The position numbers and the translations under genes were made by a program. DNA of 64,000 nucleotides from Eurosta solidaginis (taxonomy: Eukaryota; Arthropoda; Insecta; Diptera; Tephritidae). This document shows positions 34,917-47,666 of the stretch, in pieces. The notes under the pieces were generated by a model. The model saw only the letters and a list, made by a program, of their open reading frames with translations. It had not been told where the DNA came from and made no database searches. The stretch is from the NCBI RefSeq assembly GCF_040869045.1, contig NC_090319.1, positions 172,768,645 to 172,832,644 of the forward strand, in the 5' to 3' direction. Numbering within the stretch: position 1 is the stretch's first letter; each line of letters opens with the position of its first letter.

Positions 34917-35920
34917 CACCCTAGTAACTTTTGAGTGGGTGGGTGAAAATGAAGAAAAAGTATGGCAATAATTCCCGTTTTTTTACCGTTTTTCACCGTG
35001 GAAACGAAAAATTGACCGTTCGACTTTTTTAAAAATTTACCCCTGTTAGTGCTAACTTGATGCCTACATAGCACTACCACCCTAGTAACTTTTGAGTGGA
35101 TGGGTGAAAATGAAAAAAAAGTGTGCCAATAATTCCCGTTTTTTTTACCGTTTTTCACCGTGGAAACGAAAAATTCACCGTTCGACTTTTTTAAAAAATT
35201 ACCCCTGGTAGTGCTAACTTGATGCCTACATAGCACTACCACCCTAGTAACTTTTGAGTGGGTGGCTGAAAATGAAAAAAAAGTATGCCAATAATTCCCG
35301 TTTTTTTTACCGTTTTTCACCGTGGAAACGAAAAATTTACCGTTCGACTTTTTTAAAAAATGATCCCTGGTAGTGCTAACTTGATGCCTACATAGCACTA
35401 CCACCCTAGTAACTTTTGAGTGGGTGGGTGAAAATGAAGAAAAAGTATGCCAATAATTCCCGTTCTTTTACCGTCTTTCGCCGTGGAAACGAAAAATTTA
35501 CCGTTCGACTTTTTTAAAAAATAACCCCTGGTAGTGCTAACTTGATGCCTACATAGCACTACCACGCTAGTAACTTTTGAGTGGGTGGGTGAAAATGAAA
35601 AAAGTATGCCAATAATTCCCGTTTTTTTACCATCTTTCACCGTGGAAACGAAAAATTTACCATTCGACTTTTTTAAAAAATAACACCTGGTAGTGCTAAC
35701 TTCATGCCTACATAGCACTAGCACCCTAGTAACTTTTGAGTGGGTGGGTGAAAGTGAAAAATTCCCGTTTTTTTACCGTTTTTCATCATGGAAACGAAAA
35801 ATTGACCGTTCGACTTTTTTTTAAAAATAACCCCTGGTAGTGCTAACTTGATGCCTACATAGCACTTCCACCCAAGTAACTTTTGAGTGGGTGGGTGAAA
35901 ATAAAGAAAAAATATCTCAA
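34917..35920 (+). repeat. 162-bp satellite array S3 (about 6 monomers)
   Basis: Same monomer and orientation as S2, decaying at the right edge (35870-35930), where it passes into AT-rich DNA without recognisable content up to about 36005. Confidence 0.92.
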
Positions 35921-36005
35921 TAAATATTATATTCTTATATTATGTTTTCTTAAAAAAGTTTACATGTAAAAATTAATAATAATTTTCACTTATTTGCTAC
36001 ATAAG

Positions 36006-38528
36006 TTAGCAGATTAGGTTGGACCCTAAATTTTGCGTCGCATATTTTGGGCTTTTCGGATAAGTCATCGTACATCTTCCATTTTCCTCTATTTCGATGA
36101 AAATAGCCGTATAATGTCTTATGGATTTTCTTGTTTGGACCGATGGTCCTGTGTAATTTATTATGCCGGTAAGTTTGTACTCCGAATTAATTGCTCGATT
36201 TTCTAGGGTTGTAGGGATCCTATCTATTGGTATGCTTGTGGAGTCGAACTTTTCGAATGCGAGAATTTTTGCTAAAAAGAGAGATGATATTCTGTTATTA
36301 GAGACTTCTATCAACTGGCTTTGTTTAAATAGTTGAGGAGTTCCAAACCAAAACGCAATAAGTGACTCGTAAAAAGTTTCTAGATAAATGAAAAAAATAT
36401 GTTCAGTGAATCTATAAATTGTATGAAATTATTGCGTTTCGTAATTTTTAAGAACATACCACATTGGCTTAATCTTCTCCTTTTCACAACTCATAAAAAT
36501 TTTTAGGTAGATTTTAGGAAGCTAAGTTGAATCCTATCAATATCCTTGCTCATTATCAGCTAATATCTAAAAAAAAAAAGATATTTTTAATTTGAAATTG
36601 AAAAGACTTTACCTGCTTTATCTATGTCGAGTTCTTCTTCATTTTTCCCTTGGCAGGTAGGGCACGGTCTCCGTTTCCTCGGTATAATGGCATCAAAGGC
36701 ATTCACTTGAAAATTCTCGTGTAATAAGTCATCGTCTCTTGTTGATGTCATTATGATATTCATTTTTCGTCGTGGTCATTCTCCCCGGCATTTGGACGAC
36801 TGCACAAAACTGGGAGCTTGTGCAAATATTTTCGAAAATAAATTTCCAACGTTAAACTGGCAGTCCATTTTATAATTTGATTTTGACATGCCCTAACCCC
36901 TAGAATTTCAGCAAGGACTTTATCCAGTATATGACTTACCAAGGAAAATGAATGGTTTTGCGTCTTGTTTTCCCGTATGTAGGCCTCGATTTGTTGACGG
37001 TCTATTGCTGCGGCCAAAAGAATTTGTAAAATGCTATCAAAAGCACATGTGTTTCGCAGTGACATTTTACATTTATTGATTTGAACGAATTTCAATCCCA
37101 TGGTGTTGCCGTTTTTTAGAATTGGTATTTTGCGATGCTTTTCATAAGCCATTCTTTCTTTTACGATGTTTTTGTTTTCGCCAAAATACATGGCCGTTCT
37201 CCGTTTTTTGGAGGGATCTGCTTGACCCCTCCAATTCTCCTTCTCCTGTAAATCGAGCCGTTCGTTTTTTCTTTTGTCCTCAAAACAGTTTATGCACAGG
37301 CTTTCCTCACCATATACTTCCTCATTTCCCACTAGTTTTGAACATTCTTCAAGTGCATGCACTTTTCTAAAGCATAAAATACAGAAGTGAGCACCCTCTG
37401 GAGAGTCTCCTTGAATACAGGCTGGACAACCCTTGTTTGCATCAAACGTTAAATATTTTCGTTTATTCGATACAGGTGGCTTAAAATTTTCCTTATCCTC
37501 TTCAATATCTTGTTTTTTTCTCTCCATTCATCTTCAATTAGTTCCCTTTCCGAGCCGTCAACCTCATCAAAATCGTCATCACATCCAAACTCATTACTAT
37601 TTTGAATGTGGCTAACATCTTCCAGCGAATCTTTGGGATGGGTGTGTGTACTTTCATTACTCGATGCATCAGAGGAAAATTCTTTATTATGCTGGTAAGC
37701 TGTCATTCCCTCAACTGCTCCGTCTTTCCCTATGTGTGCTTCAAATATTGCTAATCTTCCTTCGTCTTGCTTTATTAAAGTTTGAACCAACAGGTCTACT
37801 CTAAGCGTTTTTTTATTTAAAATATGATTTTTAACCATATTAAACTCTCCCTCTACTGCTGCACTCGTCGCTGGAATTCTTCCATATCCAAAAGAGTTAT
37901 GGCAAACATTTCCCCACAGAGCAATAGTTTCAATTTTTGATAACAGTCTGTGCGCTATTTCGGGGCAAAACCTTGCATTGTCATTTTCTTCTTCTTCCTT
38001 TTCTAAAATTAAACGCACTTCCGACTCGATATTGGTTTTCCATTCATGCCAAAATCCTCGATCCCTGCTAATATTTACGTCAGATATATCAACCACCTCT
38101 TCGAGGGCTTCATCAACTGCACACTCTTCTTCACTAACCCGGTGAATAATATTTCGAATTTCGATAAGGTCAGGAGTTTCGTTTGTGGATATTTCCTTAA
38201 TAAAGGCTTCTCCTGCGCGGAGTGTTCGTGTGCCATCACCCATAGTTTCGCTTTGAGCTATTATTAAAATTGCCTTGATTATTTTTCTAGCGACTTCCAA
38301 GGTGATCATCAGCATTCCAATACCGGCAAGATAATAGGTTTTAATCCTTGGACGGACAATTTTTAAAAAATCGGACCAGCCCCTCATGAAATGGTTTGCG
38401 TCTATTCTAACGTAGACATTGGCTGGATTTTCCCCTGGCAGGCAAGCATTCGCGTATTGTTGCACAGTCGCGAACGGTGAAAAACTCCAGATTATAGCAT
38501 TTAGTAAAGCTTTCGACTCATCGCAGAC
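36006..38528 (-). pseudogene. Transposon-type gene: transposase-like N-part fused to USP-like cysteine peptidase
   Basis: Minus strand, at least two exons. It opens after a splice acceptor (atatatatag, 38529-38530) and runs to 37449 in one frame: ALLNAI, YVRIDANHFMRGW and ATSAAVEGEFNMVKNH look transposase-like. The next frame (37527-36760) has clustered Cys (C34, C37, C49, C52, C62, C78, C81) and NTCAFDSILQ at residues 159-168, close to the Cys box of ubiquitin-specific proteases. A third segment (36770-36613) with CPTC ends at a GT donor. A 233-bp intron (36380-36612) joins in phase to a last exon ending at 36006 with YKLTGIINYTG and RHYTAI, a USP-like His box. Frame changes near 37515 (A AAA AAC) and 36768 (A-run) suggest decay, or in the first case programmed -1 shifting. 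The family name is unknown to me. Confidence 0.6.
36380..36612 (-). other. Predicted GT-AG intron in the USP-like gene
   Basis: The donor CAG|GTAAAG at 36612 and the acceptor TTCATTTATCTAG|A ending at 36380 join codons G|AA in phase 1. The reading frame is open on both sides through the join, which is the main support. Confidence 0.65.
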
Positions 38529-38530
38529 CT

Positions 38531-38657
38531 ATATATATGGAAAAGGAAATGGTCTGATCATTGTAGGTCACTAACTTTGTCTGCCTTGTATTAACATTAC
38601 ACTTTTACAGTGGCCTAGTTTCCTTTGTTTAAAAATTATCGAACATTACAACTTTCA
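38531..38657. other. Stretch without recognised content
   Basis: Probably intron or 5' flank of the gene to the left. No conserved frame seen. Confidence 0.3.
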
Positions 38658-38766
38658 GGGGCCCTATTCAGTAACTATGAGTTTTGAAATGTACATTTTT
38701 CTTTCATACAAATTATATGAAGGAAAAGTGTACATTTTAAAACTCACAGTTACTGAATAGGGCCCC
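38658..38766. mobile_element. 109-bp hairpin MITE
   Basis: GGGGCCCTATTCAGTAACT at the left is mirrored at the right, making an almost perfect palindrome with a short centre. It has no coding capacity. The flanking bases do not show a clear target duplication, so the superfamily is open. Confidence 0.75.
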
Positions 38767-39189
38767 AGGTCCCAGTCAAGACTCCACTTTTCTAGTATTG
38801 CCTACATAACCACCTCGTGCCTCCGTCATTTTTTAACAGATTTTAGGTTAATTTTTGTAAGTAGAAATATATAGGGCCCAGTGGATGCGGGACATGATTT
38901 TTGTTTTCGATGAAACTCAAATATATTGTTTATTGGTCGATTTGATTTGACACGTGTTTTTTCTTACGGCCCAAACAAAAATTCTTTACGAGTTTTAGGC
39001 AATGCAGTTTTTTCGTCCAATATCGATTTTTTCATCATTCTCAGGTTTTTATTTTCGATTACGATAATTTTAGTTTTAATTTATTTGGATTAAAGTTGAC
39101 ACAGACACAATGCGGTCGACTACTAAGATATATAAAACATAAAATTAATGTTACAATTAAACCATACATATGAAAGAGAGTACAGCATA
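38767..39189. other. Gene-free stretch with one side of an inverted-repeat pair
   Basis: Holds an inverted-repeat segment (38984-39063) whose partner lies beyond the LINE at 41981-42026, plus the probable 3' end of the LINE. Nothing else seen. Confidence 0.4.
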
Positions 39190-41850
39190 TCAGGCCAGAC
39201 GTGACAGTATTGAATTATGTAACTCGGAAAACGAACATTCAAAACTGATGCAGTTATACAAGTTGTTGTAGTGCGAACACCAGCTTCGCAGTGGATTATT
39301 TTTGGCAAAATTTTGCCGGCAAAGTGGTAAATAAAAAGGCACAAAGTGCCTGGACGTTCTACCAGGAACAGCAAAATTTAGTCGACTAACAAGATCATAT
39401 GAGTCGATCTCGCCCATAATGAGCTTGTGAATGAACATTACCCCGAGTAAAGTTCTTCGATTTTCTAAAGTTGGCAGATTTATAACGAGAAGCTTATTTC
39501 TATATGGTGGCAAATGCACACTAGAATCCCAGTTAAGACCACGTAGTGCAAATATAATGAATTGCTTCTGTACTAACTCAATACGCTTTATAAAGTTTTG
39601 ATACCCTGGGCACCAGACACACGAACAATACTCTAAGATTGGTCGTACCAACGATGTGTAGAGGGTCTTAGTCCGATACGGATCATTAAACTCCTTAGCC
39701 CATTGCTTCACAAAACCGATTATACCCGTTGCTTTGCTTACCATTGATGAAATATGCGTATTAAAAGTCAGTTTAGGATCAAAAAGAACGCCTAGATCAC
39801 TTACGACAGATATACGCTCCAAAGGCATGCTGTTTAACGTATACGATGTCAAACTTGGCTTCACTCGGTGAAATGTCATTAGTTTGCACTTCGAGCAATT
39901 CAAAACTAGTAAATTTGCAGGACACCAGCATTGAAATGAGTCCAAGTCTGCCTGAAGAAACTCCACACGGGAAGTACGAGTAACAAAGTTTAACATCATC
40001 CGCATACATAAGAGTTCGGGAATGTATGAGAGTTTGTGGTAAGCCATTTATAAACAAGGTAAGAAGTAACGGACCCAAATGACTACCCTGAGGCACACCA
40101 GACGTTACATCAAACAACCTAGAAAGACTGTTTTTAAACAAACCTTGTTGAGTCCGATTCGCGAGATAGCTTTCGAGCCATGCAAGTAAATGCTTCGGAA
40201 ATCCAAGTAAATCAAGTTTGTAAACTAAAAGCTCATGATTGACAGAGTCAAATGCTTTACTGAAGTCGGTATAGATCACATCCGTTTGCCTATTGTTTAA
40301 AAATCCATCCATTACAAAAGAAGTAAACTCTAGCATGTTGGTAGTAGTTGATCTACGCGGCACAAAACCATGCTGGCGGGGCGATAATATGGAGCTACAC
40401 ATGTGTTGAAGTTGACATGTTCAAATGATTTGGGAATAGCTGAAAGCTTAGCTATACCTCTATAGTTCTCGACACTAGACCTTCTACCCTTTTTATGCAA
40501 AGTTGTAATAAATGATTTATTCCAAATCAATGGAAAAGTGGCAGATTCCACAGATAATTGGAATAATTTATGTATCGGTTCAGATAAGTTATCTGCACAG
40601 TATTTGAGTACACAACTAGGAACACCATCTGGACCCTGATAAAAAATCGGTTTCAAACCGAGAAGGCTCTGAAGAACAATATTCTTATCAATTACTGGAT
40701 TAGGAATGCAAGTAAAACTTTCCAAGTTGTAGGAGTTTTGACCGGGTTGAAAACGTTTAGATGACTAGGTCGACTTGAAGAATTCTGCAAATAATTCCGC
40801 AATATCATTATCAGAACTAGCATTCTTGCAACCAAAAGAAAAGGTAGCTGGAAAACCAGATATTTTCCTCTTGGAATTAACAAAACTGTAAAACCTTTTC
40901 GGATTGTTGGAAAATTAAAATTTACAACTGCTTAAGTACAACTTATAACATTGTTGGTTTAGACAATGAAAGTTGCAACGAGCAACCGAATATTTAGAAA
41001 AATCGGCAGAAGATCCTGAACTCTTGAAACGTTTAAAAAGCCTAGATTTAACATTATTGAGTCTTATAAGTTGTCTTGTGAACCAAGGTGGTTTACTTGT
41101 TCCAGCACTAACACATCGAAGGGGAACACAACTTTTAAAAAAGCCATCAAAAATACCGTAAAATAATGAAGTCGCTGAGTCAACGGCATTACTCGAATAA
41201 AGATATGACCAGTCATGAGTAGCAATCAATTCGTTGAGCTTTATGAAGCCCGCCTTATAAAAACATCTTGAGCGGGACCGAGATTTAAATTTTGTAAAGC
41301 ACAGCTCCTTAGGAGGCTGAATAATATCAATTGCTATATCAAGCGTAGGATGTAAGGGATTTTCTGGAAAAGATAAAGGAAAATATGATTGAGAGCAATA
41401 CCCACTGATTCATCCACAAATACCAGGTCAAGAATCTTGTTTTTACAATTTAAAACATTGTTGATCTGTACGAGAGATGTATCTAAAATATTCTTAAGGA
41501 AATCGTGCTGAAAGGTGGGAGTCAAAGTGTTTGAGTCGCTCAAGCTAATCCAATTTACCGAGGGTAAGTTGAAATCACCAAGAACAACTAAGCGATCTTT
41601 GTCTCGCAACTGAGAGTACAAGTTTCGAATAGCTAAATTATGGCAATTGTAAACATATCTATCCGACCGGGCGGAAATATGAGCAACAAATATGTAAGCT
41701 AAAACATCGCAGTGAAATCTTTACTGCTATAAACTCAATATCAAATGCGTTGTCCGACAACAGCAAAACTTCCGACCGATTGCGATTTTTTTTAACTTCA
41801 GAAGAAAAAAAATCGCATTTTGAGAAAACGAATTCCGAAAATTTGTTCAT
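39190..41850 (-). pseudogene. Non-LTR retrotransposon (CR1/jockey-type) ORF2, many frameshifts
   Basis: Minus strand, pieces in order. An endonuclease fragment (41850-41659) comes first, then a second with VVLGDFNLPSVNW (41621-41334). A linker follows (41229-40692), then RT N-part with GPDGVP and ENYRGIAKLSAIP (40725-40330). The RT core has TDFSKAFDSVNH, GVPQGSHLGP and YADD (40402-39797), and the C-terminal thumb region has RTKTLYTSLVRPILEY (40047-39190). At least five frame changes break what would be one protein. The endonuclease would nick target DNA and the RT would copy RNA at the nick. No clear target duplication or tail was found. The RT fragment at 62455-62788 is from a related element. 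Confidence 0.85.
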
Positions 41851-41980
41851 ATATTTTTTTTTAATTTAATAAAAAACGCAATAACAATTATAAACAACTA
41901 ACAACGATCTTGTCTGATATCTATGACAGGTACAAGTATTTAAAAAAAATTTTCGCAATCGGTTGATTTTTGGAAAAATT

Positions 41981-42026
41981 ATGCGTAATCGAAAATAAAA
42001 AACCTGAGATGATGCCTAAAACTCGT
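41981..42026. repeat. Inverted-repeat partner of 38984-39063
   Basis: The complement of this segment matches 38984-39063 (ACGAGTTTTAGGCA and TATTTTCGATTACG), except for about 33 bp extra in the left copy. The pair brackets the LINE. Confidence 0.5.
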
Positions 42027-42149
42027 AAAAAATTGTAATCCTACAACCACTCATTTCTTTAGAAAGAGTTTTTATTTTATTTGTAAAAAGCCTTAAGTGA
42101 GTCTAAATGTTGCACCTGCGATTGCGGAATCGCCCTACTTATACAATTC

Positions 42150-45100
42150 GAAAAACGGTAAAAAAAAACGGGAATTATTAGCATACTTTTTCTTCATTTT
42201 CACCCACCCACTCAAAAGTTGCTAGGGTGGTAGTGCTATGTAGGCATCAAGTTAGCACTACCAGGGGTTATTATTTAAAAAAGTCGAACGGTCAATTTTT
42301 CGTTTCCACGGTGAAAAGGGTAAAAAAACGGGAAATATTGGCATACTTTTTCTTCATTTTCACCCACCCATTCAAAAGTTACTAGGGTGGTAGTGCTATG
42401 TAGGCATCAAGTTAGCGCTACCAGGGGTTATTTTTTAAAAAAGTCGAACGGTAAATTTTTCGTTTCCACGGTGAAAAACGGTAAAAAAAACGGGAATTAT
42501 TGGCATACTTTTTCTTCATTTTCACCCACCCACTCAAAAGTTACTAAGGTGGTAGTGCTATGTAGGCATCAAGTTAGCACTACCAGGGGTTATTTTTTAA
42601 AAAAGTCGAACGGTCAATTTTTCGTTTCCACGGTGAAAAACGGTAAAAAACGGGAATTATTGGCATACTTTTTCTTCATTTTCACCCACCCACTCAAAAG
42701 TTACTAGGGTGGTAGTGCTATGTAGGAATCAAGTTAGCACTACCAGGGGTTATTTTTTAAAAACGCCGAACGGTCAATTTTTCGTTTCCACGGTGAAAAA
42801 CGGTAAAAAAACGGGAATTATTGGCATGCTTTTTCTTCATTTTTACCCACCCTATCAAAAGTTACTAGGGCGGTAGTGCTATGTAGGCATCAAGTTAGCA
42901 CTACCAGGGCTTATTTTTTAAAATCGCCGAACGGTCAATTTTTCGTTTCCACGGTGAAAAATGGTAAAAAACGGGAATTATTGGCATACTTTTTCTTCAT
43001 TTTCACCCACCCACTCAAAAGTTACTACGGTGGTAGTGCTATGTAGGCATGAAGTTAGCACTACCAGGGGTTATTTTTTAAAAAAGCCGAACAGTCAATT
43101 TTTCGTTTCCACGTTGAAAAACGGTAAAAAACGGGATTTATTGGCATACTTTTTTTTCATTTTCATCCACCCACTCAAAAGTTACTAGGGTGGTAGTGCT
43201 ATGTAGGCATCAAGTTAGCACTACCAGGGGTTATTTTTTTTAAAAGTCGAACGGTCAGTTTTTCGTTTCCGCGGTGATAAACGGTAAAAAAAAAACGGGA
43301 ATTATTGGTATACTTTTTTTCATTTTCACCCACCCACTCAAAAGTTACTAGGGTTGTAGTGCTATGTAGGCGTCAAGTTAGCACTACCAGGGGTTATTTT
43401 TTAAAAAACACGAACGGTCAATTTTTCGTTTCCACGGCGAAAACCGGTAAAAAAAAACGGGAATTATTGGCATAGTTTTTCTTCATTTTCAGCCACCCAC
43501 TCAAAAGTTACTAGGGTGGTAGTGCTATGTAGGCATCAAGTTAACACTACCAGGGGTTATTTTTTTAAAAAGTCGAACGGTCAGTTTTTCGTTTCCACGG
43601 TGATAAGCGGTAAAAAAAACGGGAATTATTGGTATACTTTTTTTTCATTTTCGCCCACCCACTCAAAAGTTACTAGGGTGATAGTGCTATGTAGGCATCA
43701 AGTTAGCACTACCAGGGGTTATTTTTTAAAAAAGTCGAACGGTCAATTTTTCGTTTCCACGGCGAAAAACGGTAAAAAAAAACGGGAATTATTGGCATAC
43801 TTCTTCTTCATTTTCACCCACCCACTCAAAAGTTACTAGGGTGGTAGTGCTATTTGGGCATCAAGTTAGCACTACTAGGGGTTATTTTTTAAAAAAGTCG
43901 AACGGTCAATTTTTCGTTTCCACGGTGAAAAACGGTAAAAAAACCGGGAATTATTGGCATACTTTTTTTTCATTTTCACCCACCCACTCAAAAGTTACTA
44001 GGGTGGTAGTGCTATGTAGGCATCAAGTTAGCACTACCAGGGGTTATTTTTTAAAAAAGTCTAACGGTCAATTTTTCGTTTCCACGGTGAAAAACGGGAA
44101 TTATTGGCATACTTTTTTTTCATTTTCACCCACCCACTCAAAAGTTACTAGGGTGGTAGTGCTATGTACGCATCAAGTTAGCACTACCAGGGGTTATTTT
44201 TTAAAAAAGTCGAACGGTCAATTTTTCGTTTCCACGGTGAAAAACGGTAAAAAACCCGGGAATTATTGGCATACTTTTTTTTCATTTTCACCCACCCATT
44301 CAAAAGTTACTAGGGTGGTAGTGCTATGTAGGCATCAAGTTAGCACTACCAGGGGTTATTTTTTAAAAAAGTCTAACGGTCAATTTTTCGTTTCCACGGT
44401 GAAAAACGGTAAAAAAACGGGAATTATTGGTATACTTTTTTTTCATTTTCACTTACCCACTCAAAAGTTACTAGGGTGGTAGTGCTATGTAGGCATCAAG
44501 TTAGCACTACCAGGGGTTATTTTTTAAAAAAGACGATCGGTCAATTTTTCGTTTCCACGGCGAAAAACGGTAAAAAAACGGGAATTATTGGCATATTTTT
44601 TCTTCATTTTCACCCACCCACTTAAAAGTTACTAGGGTGGTAGTGCTATGTAGGCATCAAGTTAACACTACCAGGGGTTATTTTTTTAAAAAGTCGAACG
44701 GTCAGTTTTTCGTTTCCACGGTGATAAACGGTAAAAAAAAACGGGAATTATTGGTATACTTTTTTTTCATTTTCACCCACCCACTCAAAAGTTACTAGGG
44801 TGATAGTGCTATGTAGGCATCAAGTTAGCACTACCAGGGGTTATTTTTTAAAAAAGTCGAACGGTCAATTTTTCGTTTCCACGTTGAAAAACGGTAAAAA
44901 AACTGGCATACTTTTTTGGCATACTTTTTTTCATTTTCACCCACCCACTCAAAAGTTACTAGGGTGGTAGTGCTATGTAGGCATCAAGTTAGCACTACTA
45001 GGGGTTATTTTTTAAAAAAGTCTAACGGTCAATTTTTCGTTTCCACGGTGAAAAACGGTAAAAAAATGGGAATTATTGGCATACTTTTTTTCATTTTCAC

Positions 45101-45300
45101 CCACCCACTCAAAAGTTACTAGGGTGGTAGTGCTATGTAGGCATCAAGTTAGCACTACCAGGGGTTATTTTATAAAAAAAGTCGAACGGTAAATTTTTCG
45201 TTTCCGCGGTGAAAAACGGTAAAAAAACAGGAATTATTGGCATACTTTTTTTTCGTTTTCACCCACCCACTCAAAAGTTACTAGGGTGGTAGTGCTAACT
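42150..45300 (-). repeat. 162-bp satellite array S4 (about 19 monomers, opposite orientation)
   Basis: Same monomer as S2 and S3, but reverse-complemented. Monomers differ by substitutions and A/T-run lengths; the hairpin half-sites are well kept. ORFs such as 43841-44482 are satellite translation. Confidence 0.93.
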
Positions 45301-45760
45301 TGACGCCTTGTTAGCACACTTTGGGCCATAGTTTAAAAAATAATAATGAGATCCAAAATCTGTTTTGGGATATCAGTTACGGCTAAAAAGCGGCAATTAC
45401 TGGCGTTTTTTTGTTTTAAGCTAGCTGTTGCCAATTCCAAGTTGCAGAGGTGGTAGGGCTAACTTGACGGTCAAAACAGCATTTTTAGGAATATTTTGAA
45501 AAATACTAGTGTGATCAATTTTTCGTTTGCACGGTAAAAAACGATGAAAAAATGGCAATTATTAACATAATCGGCTTGATTGTAAGAATAGTTGAATTGG
45601 TTTGATGTCAAGTTAGCACTACCAGGGGTTAACTTGAAAAATATTCGAGCGGTAATTTTTTCGATTCCACGGGAAAAAAACGGTTAAAAAACGGTAATTA
45701 ATTAGCTATATTTGACTTTGAAATTTCAAAGTGGTAGTGCTAACTTGATGGACATGTCAA
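45301..45760 (-). repeat. Degenerate edge of satellite S4
   Basis: Three strongly diverged units keep ggtagtgctaacttgat-type cores and the cgtttccacgg segment at irregular spacing. One core (near 45607) is inverted relative to its neighbours. Confidence 0.6.
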
Positions 45761-47666
45761 CAAGGTAATGATTTTCCTGTTTGTATTACACATTCGTTGA
45801 TATGGCTCAACAATTTTTGAAAAAAAAAATTAAGAACAGCACACATTCGTATGTTCGAATGTTCCGGTATACGTGCCTGAAGGTTGAGCACAAATTATTA
45901 GAGGAGCTCGTAACTCACCAAAACTTTTCGAGGTTCACATACAATTGTATGGCGATTTTTTTATTTATAATTATTTTACCCAGGGAGCTATAAAACTACC
46001 CATGCGATATATATGCTAGTTGAGATACACAAAACATGAACTGTATAATGTATTCTTCAAAAAAAAAAAAAAAACTATATCGATGAAGAATTTTTAATAG
46101 CTGAATATCCGAAAAAAAGTTCGTTCTTTAATTGAAGGCAAACCGGTTTATTGGAAGCCATTGCCTCTTGCCGAAACAAAACTAAAAGATAAAATGTGTG
46201 AAAAACTGGTTTTACCAAGAATATCATTCTTATTATAAAAATCCAGAATGCATCGCTTTACCCGAACCCAACATTTTAGAAGATTATGATTATGATGAAA
46301 ATAGGAACTGGTTCTAAGTTTACAATAATATCTTAAATAAAAACACATTTATGTATATGAAATTGAATTGAATGTGTTTATGTTTTTTTTTTCATTTACA
46401 TACATACTTTCGATAAGTTACAATCGCGGATGTTTTCCCAGTACTGTGATGCTCCGAATCCAAATCCGCTAACAGAATTGGCTTAACAGGTCTTGGCTTT
46501 GCCCTAACATTATTTAAAAATCAATCTGCAGTGATTTTTTACGTGTTTTGAGGTTAAGGTCATACCATGACAACTTGGGCCAATTCTTATAGCGTATTCG
46601 GATCAAAATGCATGAAAGCATGAGCCAATTTACCTGATCCCGCTACTTTTAATTTTTTTGTATAGATGTGTTAACAAAAAATTAGATCAGCTTTTTAAAT
46701 TTTCGTTGTGCCAGAAAAATGAATATGCCAAATCTAGGAGAATAAAAGGGATGCGAGCAGAACAATTATCTCAGTTGAAAGATCATAGTGAGAGTATAAT
46801 ATAAAAGTACATTTTTACACTAGGAACTAATTCTTATAATTTTGAGGGAGCAATAGACTTTAAAAATCAATTTCCCAACATTTACAATTTTGCACATTCA
46901 TGACTCTGGCAAGTGGGCGACGATATGACAAAACTTGTATTGCATTCTCCCAATAAACTTTAATTTTCGGTTACACCTTTTTACAATAAAACGTGTGATA
47001 TATATTTCTATAAATCTTTTATTTTTCCTTCGAAAATATAAATTTTATAAAACTGCTAACGGCTGCCGACAAGTATAAACTTAGGAATTACACAGGCGAC
47101 CAATCTTAAACCAAGCCTTAGGACCCAGGTTTATTTGGTGTCACATAATATAATTAAAAACAAAAAAATTCAGTCATTTAATCTCTTTTATACACTTCAT
47201 GAAATAAATATATGAACGGGGACTTTTACAACTATCACCGGGCTTTGAATGCGTAAAATTTTGCATAAAATTTTCCACATTTCACTTCTTTTTTTACTAT
47301 AATTTGCTGTCATCTTTCACTCGGTATTAAAACGGATTTTTAATAAATTAGTACAACCCAATTTTCGCAAGCAACCAGATCAAAACGTCGTTTATAAAAA
47401 TCTCAATTCAATATAATGTCGCCAGAAAGAGCACACTAGCTAAAAGTAAACACAACCGAGTGCTGCCAGAGGTGATTTTCATTCTTCATGAAGAAATATC
47501 GCCGTGGTCGCTGTTGGCGAAATGCTGCCAGAGGTGATTGTCATTCAAAAGAATTTCATGCTGAAGGAAAATCGCCAATCACTGAAATATTTGGATAACA
47601 ATAGCTATCACTATTAGCGATTTTTCATTCGCGGCGATGCAATCACCGATAGTGAAATATGGTTCA
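45761..47666. other. AT-rich stretch, no recognised feature
   Basis: No convincing ORF, RNA gene or element end. A 24-bp phrase (tgctgccagaggtgattntc) occurs twice, 61 bp apart, at 47462 and 47523. Confidence 0.4.

Noticed and set aside
43841..44482. A 213-codon ORF and similar long frames in the satellite arrays
   Set aside because: They are translations of a tandem repeat whose 162-bp period is a multiple of three. The same phrase repeats each monomer, and A-run length changes break it at random.
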